A stretch of DNA of 47,527 bases. It comes from Burkholderiales bacterium. GTDB lineage: Bacteria > Pseudomonadota > Gammaproteobacteria > Burkholderiales > SHXO01. The translations under genes and the position numbers were made by a program. This document shows, piece after piece, positions 25,699 through 33,629 of this stretch (position 1 is the stretch's first letter; the number at the start of each line of letters is the position of its first letter). The stretch spans positions 1-47,527 of the forward strand of contig JADZGB010000023.1 of assembly GCA_020854105.1 (NCBI GenBank). Direction: 5' to 3'. The notes under the pieces are model-generated. The model was not told where the DNA came from, ran no database searches, and worked only from the letters and a program-made list of their open reading frames with translations.

Positions 25699-27474
25699 AT
25701 GCCACGCATGAAGGGCGGAGATCTCATCTCCGACTTCCTGATCCAGGAGGGCGTGCCGTACGTCTTCGGCATCTGCGGCCACGGCAACGTCGGTCTGCTC
25801 GATGCACTGTGGGAACGCCGGGATCGCATCAAGCTGATCTCGCCGCGCCACGAACAGACCGCCGGGCACATGGCAGACGCCTACTTCCGCGTCGCGCACG
25901 AGCCGGTCCCCACGCTGACGTCCACCGGCCCCGGCTCCTGCAACATCGTGATGGCCACGGCCTGCGCCTCGGCCGATTCGTCGGCCTACTACGCGATCAC
26001 GGCCAACGTGCCGACCTCGCAGTTCAACCGCGGTCCGTTCCAGGAGAGCTACCGCAACCAGGCGGCCGAGTTCCCCGTGGCACTGCGGCCCTACGTCAAG
26101 CGCAGCTTCCAGCCCACGCGCGTGGACATGCTGCCGCTGGCCCTGCGCCAGAGCTGGAACCTGATGCTCGCCGGCCGGCCCGGCCCGGTGAACCTGGACG
26201 TGCCGTTCAACCTGTTCCAGGAAGAGGACGACGTCACCCTGCTGGCGTCCGATCGCAGGAACGGCTTCCCGCGCCCCGGCGCCTCGCCGGACGACATCCG
26301 TACAGTGATGGACATGATTCAGGCGGCCGAGCGGCCGGCCTTCTTCGTCAGCCACGGGGTGACGCTCGCCGAAGCCGGTCCGGAACTGCAGCGCGTGGCC
26401 GAGATGCTCGACATCCCGGTCATCACCTCGCCCAACGGCTTCGGCATCCTGCCCATGCCGCACCGGCTGGCGGTCGGCTTCATCGGCCGCAACGGCGCCT
26501 ATCCGGCCAACCAGGTCGGCCGGCACTGCGACCTGCTGATCACGGTCGGCGCGCGCTTCGACGATCGCTCGTCTTCCTCCTGGATTCCGGGCTACTCCTG
26601 GAACATCCCGCCGACCAAGCTGGTGCACGTGGACATCGACCCCGCCGAGATCGGCCGCAACTATCCGGTCACCCTGGGCATCATGGCCGATGCAAAGGTC
26701 TTCCTCGGCCAGCTCGGGCAGGAAGCGGCCAGCCGCAAGGCCGATGGCGCACGCTTCAGCGTCTGGCAGGCGCAGATCGAGGGCTGGAAACGGGAGTGGG
26801 ACGACTTCACCCGCCCGAACTTCAACCTGAGCGGTGCGCCGCTGCGGCCCGAGCGTGTGGTCACCGAGGTGCGCAGGGCGCTGCCGCGCAACGGCATCAT
26901 CTCGCTCGACAGCGGCGTGCACCACAACTGGTTCATGCAGTTCTGGGAGGCGCCCGAGCCGCAGTGCATGCTCAACTCCTGGGGTTTCTCGGCCATGGGC
27001 TTCGGGGTGAGCGGCATCCTCGGCGCCAAGCTGGCCGCGCCGCATCGGCCCTGCATCGCGGTCATCGGCGACGGCGGCTTCACCATGACCCCGCACGTGC
27101 TCGCTACTGCGGTCGAGTACGACATCCCCTGCGTGTGGCTGGTGTGGAACAACTACGCGTGGGCCGCGATCCGCGACATCCAGATAGGCATGTTCGGCGG
27201 CCGCGAGATCGGCACCGGCTTCTACGCGGGCAAGGAGCGTGCACCCTACAACCCGGACTTCGCCGCCATGGCACGCAGCTACGGGGTCGAGGGTATTGCC
27301 GTGAAGCACTCCGACCAACTCGGCGATGCGCTGCGCCATGCCATCGCGCTGGGCAAGCCCTGCCTGCTCGACGTGCACGTGGACGACAAGGTCAAGCCGC
27401 CAGGCACGGGTACCTGGCAGCTGCCGCCGACGCCGCACAAGGAGCCGGCATTCGGCAAGCCGGTGGTGCGGTGA
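25699..27474 (+). CDS. Thiamine diphosphate-dependent enzyme, acetolactate synthase-like
   Basis: A 591-residue three-domain ThDP enzyme. The catalytic Glu lies in SPRHEQTAGHMADAY; the ThDP/Mg signature runs from GDGGFTMTPH to VWLVWNN. The N-terminal FGICGHGNVGLLDAL resembles the GHGN motif of the inositol enzyme IolD more than acetolactate synthases do, and STGPGSCN follows in both groups. The reaction is likely decarboxylation, carboligation or C-C hydrolysis of a 2-oxo compound. GGGAGGAGC precedes the ATG. It precedes an aldehyde dehydrogenase gene by 85 bases, which could oxidise an aldehyde product. Confidence 0.85.
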   Translation: MPRMKGGDLISDFLIQEGVPYVFGICGHGNVGLLDALWERRDRIKLISPRHEQTAGHMADAYFRVAHEPVPTLTSTGPGSCNIVMATACASADSSAYYAITANVPTSQFNRGPFQESYRNQAAEFPVALRPYVKRSFQPTRVDMLPLALRQSWNLMLAGRPGPVNLDVPFNLFQEEDDVTLLASDRRNGFPRPGASPDDIRTVMDMIQAAERPAFFVSHGVTLAEAGPELQRVAEMLDIPVITSPNGFGILPMPHRLAVGFIGRNGAYPANQVGRHCDLLITVGARFDDRSSSSWIPGYSWNIPPTKLVHVDIDPAEIGRNYPVTLGIMADAKVFLGQLGQEAASRKADGARFSVWQAQIEGWKREWDDFTRPNFNLSGAPLRPERVVTEVRRALPRNGIISLDSGVHHNWFMQFWEAPEPQCMLNSWGFSAMGFGVSGILGAKLAAPHRPCIAVIGDGGFTMTPHVLATAVEYDIPCVWLVWNNYAWAAIRDIQIGMFGGREIGTGFYAGKERAPYNPDFAAMARSYGVEGIAVKHSDQLGDALRHAIALGKPCLLDVHVDDKVKPPGTGTWQLPPTPHKEPAFGKPVVR

Positions 27475-27479
27475 AGACC

Positions 27480-27514
27480 TTGCGCCACAGAGGGCACGGA
27501 GGACACAGAGAAAG
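27480..27514. repeat. CACAGAGG-type repeat, single arm (copy B)
   Basis: TGCGCCACAGAGGGCACGGA continued by GGACACAGAGAAAG is one arm of the element found at 22.3 kb, inserted between the ThDP and aldehyde dehydrogenase genes without the opposing arm. Confidence 0.8.
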
Positions 27515-27559
27515 TCGGGTGTTCCTCGAATGCGTTGCTCATGCCGGGGAGGAACGCGC

Positions 27560-28984
27560 GTGGCGGCCGTAGCGGTTCGTGCCCTGATCGGCGGCAGGTG
27601 GATCGAGTCGGCGCGCACGGCCGAGATCCGCGACCCGTATCGCGGTGAGGTCGTCGGCACCGCGCCGGTCTCCTCGATGGAGGAACTGGATGCCGCACTG
27701 AGCGCGGCGGTGATAACGCGCGACGCGGCCGCGGCGATGCCCGGCTACGAGCGCGCGTCGCTGCTGCGCCGGATTGCGGCGCTGATCGAACGCGACGTCG
27801 CGTCGCTCGCGCAGCTGATGTCGTGCGAGACCGGCAAGGCGATCAGGGATTCGGAGGGCGAGATCCGCCGCTCGCTGGAGACCTTCGCGCTTGCCGCGGA
27901 GGAGGCGATCCGCATCGAGGGCCGCCACGTGCCGCTCGATGGCAGCGCGATGGGTGCAGGGAAGATGGCCTTCCTGATGCGTTTTCCGGTCGGCGTGGTC
28001 GCCGCGATCACGCCCTTCAACGCGCCGTTCAACCTCGCCGCGCACAAGATCGCGCCCTCGATCGCCGCCGGCAACGCGCTGGTGTTGAAGCCGCCACCGC
28101 AGGCGCCGCTTATCGTGTACCGGCTGGTCGAACTCGTCGCCGAGGCCGGCACGCCGGCCGGCATGGTCAATACGGTCTACGGCGGAGCCGACATCGGCGC
28201 GGCGCTGGTCGCCGACCCACGCGTGGACTTCATCACCTTCACCGGCTCCAGCCGCGCCGGCGCCGCGATCAAGGCCGCCAGCGGCCTGCGCCGCGTGGCG
28301 CTGGAACTGGGCGGGAACGGCACGACCATCGTGCACGAGGACGCCGACCTCGCGGTAGCCAGCGCGACCTGTGCACGCAATTCCATGCGCCTCGCCGGGC
28401 AGAGCTGCATCTCGGTGCAGACGGTGTACGCGCACGAGCGCGTGTACCAGCAGGTGGTGGAGCTGATCGCCGCCGAGGTCCGCGAGTTGAAGCTCGGCGA
28501 CCCGCTCGATCCTGTGACCGACGTCGGCACGCTGATCGACGAGTCGGCCGCCCGCCGCATCGAGAACTGGGTGCACGAGGCGCACCGCAACGGCGCCCGC
28601 GTGGTGATCGGCGGCCAGCGCATGGGCGCCGCCTTCGAGCCCACCGTGCTGACCGACGTGAAGCCGGACATGAAGGTGGTGTGCGAGGAGGTGTTCGGAC
28701 CGGTCATCAACGTGATTCCCTACGCGCGGATCGACGATGCGTTCGCGGCCATCAACGCCGGCGCCTACGGCCTGCACGCAGGCGTATTCACCAAGTCGAA
28801 CGAACTCACTTTCGCCGCCTTGCGCAGGCTGCGGGTGGGCGGCGTGATCATCAACGGCAGCTCCACCTGGCGCACGGACCAGCTCGCCTACGGCGGCGTG
28901 AAGGCCAGCGGCATCGGCCGCGAGGGCCCGCGCTACGCCATCGAGGAGATGACCGAGCAGCGCCTGATCGTGTTCAACCTGTGA
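27560..28984 (+). CDS. NAD(P)-dependent aldehyde dehydrogenase
   Basis: A 474-residue aldehyde dehydrogenase that oxidises an aldehyde to the acid. The visible motifs are the cofactor segment ITPFNAPFN and KPPPQAP, the FTGSSRAG turn, the general base ELGGNG and the catalytic Cys in LAGQSCISVQ, then EEVFGPV near the C-terminus. The GTG start follows GGGGAGGAA by seven bases; the frame is open upstream into the repeat, but that part is not protein-like. The stop overlaps the GTG of the SDR gene by four bases. Substrate preference cannot be read from sequence; lactaldehyde-type relatives share this layout. Confidence 0.9.
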   Translation: MAAVAVRALIGGRWIESARTAEIRDPYRGEVVGTAPVSSMEELDAALSAAVITRDAAAAMPGYERASLLRRIAALIERDVASLAQLMSCETGKAIRDSEGEIRRSLETFALAAEEAIRIEGRHVPLDGSAMGAGKMAFLMRFPVGVVAAITPFNAPFNLAAHKIAPSIAAGNALVLKPPPQAPLIVYRLVELVAEAGTPAGMVNTVYGGADIGAALVADPRVDFITFTGSSRAGAAIKAASGLRRVALELGGNGTTIVHEDADLAVASATCARNSMRLAGQSCISVQTVYAHERVYQQVVELIAAEVRELKLGDPLDPVTDVGTLIDESAARRIENWVHEAHRNGARVVIGGQRMGAAFEPTVLTDVKPDMKVVCEEVFGPVINVIPYARIDDAFAAINAGAYGLHAGVFTKSNELTFAALRRLRVGGVIINGSSTWRTDQLAYGGVKASGIGREGPRYAIEEMTEQRLIVFNL

Positions 28985-29907
28985 AGATCCTCGTCACCGG
29001 CGCAGACGGTTTTCTGGGGGCGGCCGTCACCCGCGCCCTGCTCGCGCGCGGAGACGCCGCCGTCGCGTTCGATACGCGCATCTCGGCGCTCCACGATGCG
29101 CCCGCCGCGCAGCTGACGCAGGTCGTCGGCGACATCACCGACATGGCCGCTCTCGCCCGCGTCATGCTCGAGCACCGGCCCGACGCCGTGTTCCACGCCG
29201 CGGCCATCGTCGGCGTGCTGTCCTCGCTCGCCAGTCCGGTCCACATCGTGCGGGTGAATGTCGAGGGCTCGCTCAACGTGTTCGAGGCGATGCGGCTGGC
29301 TGGCGTGCGTCGCTGCGTACACGTCAGCTCCGAGGAGGCGTACGGCGTGTTCCACGCCGATCCGATCCCAGAGGCCCATCCGCTCGATCCGGTGCTGCCC
29401 TACGGCATCTGCAAGGCAACGGTCGAACAACTTGGCCGCACCTATCGGGATCTGCACGGACTGGAGGTGATCAATCTGCGCACCTCCTGGGTCTACGGCT
29501 CGGACCTGCCGCGTGCGCGGGTGCCCAGGATCCTGCTCGAAGCCGCCCTCGCCGGACAGGCGCTGCACGTCCCGTCCGGAGCGGATGCCGCGATCGACCA
29601 CACTTTCATCGACGACTTCGTGTCCGGTGCGCTCGCCGCGCTGGATCATCGCACGCACCGCTTCGACGCCTACAACATCGCCAGCGGCCAGGCGACCACC
29701 GTGGCGCAGATGATCGCCATCGTGAAGGAACTGGTCCCCGGCGCGCGACTGTCCGTGGGACCGGGACCGTACCGCCACGGCGACACCGTCGAGAGCGTGA
29801 GGAAAGGTGCGCTCGACCTCAGCCGGGCAAGGAAGGAGCTGGGCTGGACCCCGAAGTACGACATGCGCGCGGGGCTGGAAAGATACCTGCGCGCGTTGAA
29901 GCGTTGA
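28981..29907 (+). CDS. NAD-dependent sugar epimerase/dehydratase (extended SDR)
   Basis: A 308-residue extended short-chain dehydrogenase. The Rossmann motif GADGFLG starts the protein; HAAAIVGV, the Ser of HVSSEEAYG and the catalytic YGICK are in the expected order. LRTSWVYG marks the substrate domain. Enzymes of this group act on nucleotide sugars or on uronate-type substrates; the catabolic neighbours favour a non-nucleotide substrate such as a uronate or hydroxy acid. The GTG start overlaps the aldehyde dehydrogenase stop, so the two are translationally coupled. Confidence 0.85.
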   Translation: MKILVTGADGFLGAAVTRALLARGDAAVAFDTRISALHDAPAAQLTQVVGDITDMAALARVMLEHRPDAVFHAAAIVGVLSSLASPVHIVRVNVEGSLNVFEAMRLAGVRRCVHVSSEEAYGVFHADPIPEAHPLDPVLPYGICKATVEQLGRTYRDLHGLEVINLRTSWVYGSDLPRARVPRILLEAALAGQALHVPSGADAAIDHTFIDDFVSGALAALDHRTHRFDAYNIASGQATTVAQMIAIVKELVPGARLSVGPGPYRHGDTVESVRKGALDLSRARKELGWTPKYDMRAGLERYLRALKR

Positions 29908-29910
29908 AAA

Positions 29911-30099
29911 ACTTGGCCACAGAGGACACGGAGAGCACGGAGAGCACGGAGAGCACGGAGAGCACGGAGAGCACAGAGAGCACAGAGAGATTGTCTGGAG
30001 AAGCGTGGCCCGCGGCTGCGCATTGGCCGCCACTGGCAATCGTCGCAACGCACGAGCCTGTCTTTCTCCGTGTTCTCTGTGCCCTCTGTGGCGAAAGTT
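29911..30099. repeat. CACAGAGG-type inverted repeat element, copy C
   Basis: Left arm TTGGCCACAGAGGACACGG and right arm TTCTCTGTGCCCTCTGTGGC flank about 75 bases with no feature. The left arm is expanded by a 9-base tandem array. The element lies between the SDR and cupin genes, both on the plus strand. Confidence 0.85.
29931..29984 (+). repeat. Six tandem copies of the 9-mer GAGAGCAC(G/A)
   Basis: Four perfect GAGAGCACG units followed by two GAGAGCACA units, period nine, inside the left arm of the palindromic element. The unit derives from the arm itself, which suggests slippage or unequal exchange during replication. Confidence 0.9.
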
Positions 30100-30117
30100 T
30101 TACTCTTGGAGTGAACA

Positions 30118-30492
30118 ATGTCGAGCAGTGATGGAAAGGCCGCGATCCGCGCGGCAGCCGAAGTGATGTGGGACGAACCGCCGGCGCATTACGGCGGCGC
30201 GTTCTCGAAGATGCTGGTCCGGCCCGAGCCGGTCGGGTCGCGGAAGCTCGACTACCGCATCTCCGTATACCAGCCGCGCGCCTACGTCGCACCGCATCGG
30301 CACAGGATCCAGGAGCAGGTCTATCACATCCTCGATGGCGAGGGCCTGATGGAGATCGAGGGCGAACGCAAGGTCGTGCGCCGCGACGACGTGGTGTTCA
30401 TCCCGCCCGGCATCGAGCACGCGATCTACAACACGGGGATGACCGACCTGCGCTTCATCGTCGTCACCTCGCCGCCGGACGACGCGCCGTGA
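30118..30492 (+). CDS. Small cupin-domain protein
   Basis: A 124-residue single cupin. Motif 1 is AYVAPHRHRIQEQVYHILDGEG, with two His and a Glu as metal ligands; motif 2 is DDVVFIPPGIEHAIYNTG with the fourth ligand His. The beta-barrel fills the whole chain. The role could be enzymatic (isomerase, dioxygenase) or sensory. TTGGAGT precedes the ATG. Its TGA stop overlaps by one base the ATG of the solute-binding protein, so the two are cotranslated. Confidence 0.85.
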   Translation: MSSSDGKAAIRAAAEVMWDEPPAHYGGAFSKMLVRPEPVGSRKLDYRISVYQPRAYVAPHRHRIQEQVYHILDGEGLMEIEGERKVVRRDDVVFIPPGIEHAIYNTGMTDLRFIVVTSPPDDAP

Positions 30493-31748
30493 TGCGCGCG
30501 CTCGCCGCCGCGCTCGTCCTCGCACTGTGCACGCCGCTCGCATGGGCCCAGAAGGCGCCGCTCAGGATCGGGGTGGTCACCTTCCTGTCCGGCCCCGGCG
30601 CGGGCGGCATGGGACTGCCCTCGCGCAACGCGGCCGAGTTGACCTTCGCCGCATTGAACGCCGGCACCGTGCCCGCGCCCTACCAGAGCAAGGGCTTCGG
30701 CGGCACGCCGATCGAACTCGTTCTGCTCGACGAAGCCGGCCCGGTGAGCAGCGTCGTCACGCAGTACCGCAATCTGGTGCAGCGCCAGGGCGTGTCGATG
30801 GTGATCGGCTACATCTCGAGCGCGAGTTGCCTGGCCATCGCGCCGGTGGCGGAGGAACTGAAGACGCTGACCGTATTCTTCGACTGCGGCACCTCGCGCA
30901 TCTTCGAGGAAGCGAGCTACAGGTACGTCTTCCGCACGCAGTCGCACGCCACCATGGACAGCGTCGCGGCGGCGAAGTACGTACGCGAGCGATTCCCGCA
31001 GGCGACCCGCATCGCCGGGCTGAACCAGAACTATGCCTGGGGCCACGATTCCTGGCGCGACTTCGAGATGGCGATGCGCGTTCTGGAACCCGACGTGCAG
31101 GTGGCGACCTCGCAGATGCCGAAACTGTTCACCGGCCAGTTCGGCACCGAGATCTCCGTGCTCATGAACAGCGGCGCCCAGGTGCTGCACTCCAGCTTCT
31201 GGGGCGGCGACCTCGAGGCCTTCGTCCTCCAGGCCGCGCCGCGGGGACTGTTCGCGCGCCTGCCGGTGGTATTCGCCGCGGGAGAGTCCGGGGTGCACAA
31301 GCTCAAGGGCAAGATCCCCGATGGCGCGATCATCGGCGCACGCGGTCCGAACAGCTTCTTCGCACCGGACAATGCGCTCAACCGCTGGTTCAAGGCTGCC
31401 TACGAGAAGCGCTACCGCACCCCCCCCAGCTTCACCGCGTATCACATGATCCAGGCCATCCTGGGAACGAAGGCGGCATACGAGAAAGCCCAGACGGGCA
31501 GGAACACGGCGCCGAGCACCAAGCAGGTCGTCGCCGCGTTCGAGAATCTGAACTTCGAGACCCCGAGCGGGATCACGAAGATGGCATTGGGCAATGGCCA
31601 CCAGGGCATTCAGGGTCACGCGTATGGCAGGCTCAAGACGGTGAACGGTGCCCTGACCGTGACCGACGTGACGCGTTACGCCGCCGAGGAGGTGAACCCG
31701 CCGGCGAGCGTCAAGAGCGAAGATTGGATCCGGGGTGGGATGAAGTGA
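30492..31748 (+). CDS. ABC transporter solute-binding protein, branched-chain amino acid/amide type
   Basis: A 418-residue periplasmic binding protein with a short signal peptide (MRALAAALVLALCTPLAWAQ). The type I fold of the LivJ/AmiC family is recognisable from RIGVVTFLSGPGAGGMG, VSMVIGYISSASCLAIAPVAEE and FTAYHMIQAILGTKAA. Such proteins bind amino acids, amides, urea or aromatic acids. No permease or ATPase gene is adjacent, so the transporter must be encoded elsewhere or the protein serves as a sensor. The start overlaps the cupin stop. Confidence 0.88.
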   Translation: MRALAAALVLALCTPLAWAQKAPLRIGVVTFLSGPGAGGMGLPSRNAAELTFAALNAGTVPAPYQSKGFGGTPIELVLLDEAGPVSSVVTQYRNLVQRQGVSMVIGYISSASCLAIAPVAEELKTLTVFFDCGTSRIFEEASYRYVFRTQSHATMDSVAAAKYVRERFPQATRIAGLNQNYAWGHDSWRDFEMAMRVLEPDVQVATSQMPKLFTGQFGTEISVLMNSGAQVLHSSFWGGDLEAFVLQAAPRGLFARLPVVFAAGESGVHKLKGKIPDGAIIGARGPNSFFAPDNALNRWFKAAYEKRYRTPPSFTAYHMIQAILGTKAAYEKAQTGRNTAPSTKQVVAAFENLNFETPSGITKMALGNGHQGIQGHAYGRLKTVNGALTVTDVTRYAAEEVNPPASVKSEDWIRGGMK

Positions 31749-31757
31749 GGCCTATGT

Positions 31758-31882
31758 GGCTGGATTCCGGCTTTCGCCGGAATCACGACTCTACCGTCGT
31801 ACCGGCGCAAGCCGGTGCCCAGCGTGGAAAGACCAGGGCCCTTCTCTGTTTGGCTGGATCCCGGCTTTCGCCGGGATGACAA
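31758..31882. repeat. Cluster of three CCGGC(T)TTTCGCCGG palindromic repeats
   Basis: TGGATTCCGGCTTTCGCCGG, GTACCGGCGCAAGCCGGTG and TGGATCCCGGCTTTCGCCGG followed by GATGAC lie in alternating orientation. The spacer before the last copy carries AGGGCCCTTCTCTGTTTGGC, matching the spacer of the 12.8 kb cluster. The cluster sits directly before the dehydroquinase-like gene. Confidence 0.85.
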
Positions 31883-31888
31883 TGCACC

Positions 31889-32335
31889 ATGGAACGCATC
31901 CTTCTCATCCAGGGCGCCAACATGAACTATCTGGGCAAGCGCCAGCCGGAGATCTACGGCAGTACCACCGCCGCCGAACTCGACGCGATGCTGCTCGCCC
32001 ACGCCCACGAGCATGCCTACTTCCTCGAGATCTTCTACACCAACATCGAGGGCGAGGCGATCAACAGGCTGTACGCCTCGGTGATCGACGGCGTGCAGGG
32101 ACTGGTGATGAACCCGGCGGGCTTCAGCCAGGGCGGCTTCGCCCTGCGCGACTGCATCGCCGCCCTGCCCTTTCCCTACGTCGAGGTGCACATGACCAAC
32201 GTCGAGAAGCGCGGCATCCACTCGTTGCTCGCGCCCAATGCGGTGGGCGGGGTGTACGGCTTCGGGGTGAACTCCTATCTGCTCGGTCTGGAGGCGATGC
32301 TGCGTCTGTTACGCGGCGGCTCGCTCCGGAATTGA
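31889..32335 (+). CDS. Type II 3-dehydroquinate dehydratase-like protein with altered active site
   Basis: A 148-residue flavodoxin-like protein of the AroQ family: IQGANMNYLGKRQPEIYG corresponds to the AroQ signature with the catalytic Arg and Tyr kept. NPAGFSQGGFALRD and EVHMTNVEKRGIHS are the next active-site segments. In standard enzymes the second segment reads T-H-T/S; here the His position is Gln, and the signature Pro (GPN) is Ala. The Glu-x-His pair of the third segment remains. It may act on a related compound within the local pathway and not in shikimate synthesis. The ATG lies at the very end of the repeat cluster with no good ribosome site. Confidence 0.8.
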   Translation: MERILLIQGANMNYLGKRQPEIYGSTTAAELDAMLLAHAHEHAYFLEIFYTNIEGEAINRLYASVIDGVQGLVMNPAGFSQGGFALRDCIAALPFPYVEVHMTNVEKRGIHSLLAPNAVGGVYGFGVNSYLLGLEAMLRLLRGGSLRN

Positions 32336-32429
32336 CTACCCCACACCTCGCGGCCTCGCTGCGAGGACCAACATTCCGAACAGCACAAGCGGGAAGTGCG
32401 GAAAGTCGCGGTCGCCCACCGCATCCGCC

Positions 32430-33533
32430 TCAGGGATTCACCACCACTTCGCGGATCGTGTCGCCGCGGCGGATGGCGTCGAAGCCGCTGTTGATCTCGT
32501 CCAGCGGAATGCGGCGGGTGATCAACTCGTCGAGCATCAGCTTGCCGTCGAGATAGAGCTGCGCGAGCCAGGGAAAGTCACGGCGCGGTCGTGCGTTGCC
32601 ATAGCTGGAACGTACGATCTGCTTCTCGCCCATCAGCGAGCCCCAGCGGAAGGACACGTCCTGGTTGACGTTGACCTTGCCGAGGAAGACGACGTTGCCG
32701 CCAGGACGCACGGCTTCCACCGCCAGCCGGAATGCTCTCTCGTGCCCGGCCGATTCGAAGACGTAGTCCGGTCCGCGTCCGCCGGTGAGCTTCTTCAGTT
32801 GCTCGACGACATCCGGCGCGCCGCCATCGACGGCGACGTGTGCGCCGAAGCACAGCGCCGTCTCGCGCTTGGTCGCGCTCAGGTCGGCGGCGACGATCAG
32901 CCCGGCCCCGGCGATGCGCGCGCCCTGGATCGCGTTCAGCCCCACTGCGCCGCAGCCGATCACCAGCGCGCTCTCGCCCGGCGCCACACGCACCTCGCGC
33001 GTCGCTGCCCCGACGCCGGTCATCACGCCGCAGCCGATCAGGCAGGCGCGGTCGAACGCAATGTCCTTCGGCACGCCGATCGCCCCCGACTCCGGCACCA
33101 CGCAGTACTGCGCGTGCGAGGACACCACCGAAAAATGATGCATCGGCCCGCCGTCGCGCGACAGGCGCGAGCGGCCGTCGAGCAGCAGGCCCCTGGGCTG
33201 ATGGCGCGAGAACGGCTCGCACAGGATCGGCAGATCGCGCTCACAGTAGAAGCAGTGGCCGCAGTGCGGATTCCACGAGCACACCACGTGTTCGCCGACC
33301 TTCACCTGGCTGACATCGCTGCCCACCGCCTCGACCACGCCCGCGCCCTCGTGGCCGAGGATGATCGGCAGCGGATAGGCGAGCTGACCCTGGATGACCT
33401 CGAGGTCGGTGTGGCACGGCCCGCTGGCATGGATCCGCACCAGGACAACGGTCGGTCCCAGCTCGCCCATGTCGATCTCTTCGATCGCGAGCGGCGTGCG
33501 GATGGCATTGAGTACGGCGGCTTTGAACTTCAT
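32430..33533 (-). CDS. Zinc-dependent alcohol dehydrogenase
   Basis: A 367-residue medium-chain dehydrogenase that oxidises an alcohol with NAD(P)+. The catalytic zinc ligands are in GPCHTD (Cys), GHEGAG (His, Glu) and IGCGVMTG (Cys); the structural zinc site is CGHCFYCERDLPILC. The cofactor motif is VIGCGAVGLNAIQG. Overall it is closest to the class III/aryl-alcohol type, similar in layout to frmA at 43-44 kb but clearly divergent. It lies downstream of dctM on the same strand, separated by an AAAGG-type repeat, and probably belongs to the TRAP operon. Confidence 0.9.
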   Translation of the reverse strand: MKFKAAVLNAIRTPLAIEEIDMGELGPTVVLVRIHASGPCHTDLEVIQGQLAYPLPIILGHEGAGVVEAVGSDVSQVKVGEHVVCSWNPHCGHCFYCERDLPILCEPFSRHQPRGLLLDGRSRLSRDGGPMHHFSVVSSHAQYCVVPESGAIGVPKDIAFDRACLIGCGVMTGVGAATREVRVAPGESALVIGCGAVGLNAIQGARIAGAGLIVAADLSATKRETALCFGAHVAVDGGAPDVVEQLKKLTGGRGPDYVFESAGHERAFRLAVEAVRPGGNVVFLGKVNVNQDVSFRWGSLMGEKQIVRSSYGNARPRRDFPWLAQLYLDGKLMLDELITRRIPLDEINSGFDAIRRGDTIREVVVNP

Positions 33534-33544
33534 GCATCTACCCC

Positions 33545-33618
33545 TTTCACCGCAAAGGCCGAACAGAGCGCCAAGGGCTCGTTCATTCCTTTGCGTCCTT
33601 TGCGCTCTTTGCGTTGAA
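33545..33618. repeat. CGCAAAGG-type inverted repeat
   Basis: CACCGCAAAGGCCGAACAGAG faces TTTGCGTCCTTTGCGCTCTT, an imperfect inverted repeat of similar style to the CACAGAGG family but with a CGCAAAGG core. It lies between dctM and the alcohol dehydrogenase gene. Confidence 0.75.
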
Positions 33619-33629
33619 TGCTCTTCTTG

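Noticed and set aside
25699-27474. Assignment as iolD of inositol catabolism
   Set aside because: Only the GHGN motif is reminiscent; other iol genes (iolB, iolC, iolG) are absent.
27823-28980. Upstream extension of the SDR epimerase frame into the aldehyde dehydrogenase gene
   Set aside because: The extension is an Arg-rich shadow; the GTG overlapping the previous stop starts the Rossmann motif directly.
29931-29984. CRISPR-like array
   Set aside because: Units are contiguous nine-mers without spacers, inside a palindromic element; no cas gene is present.
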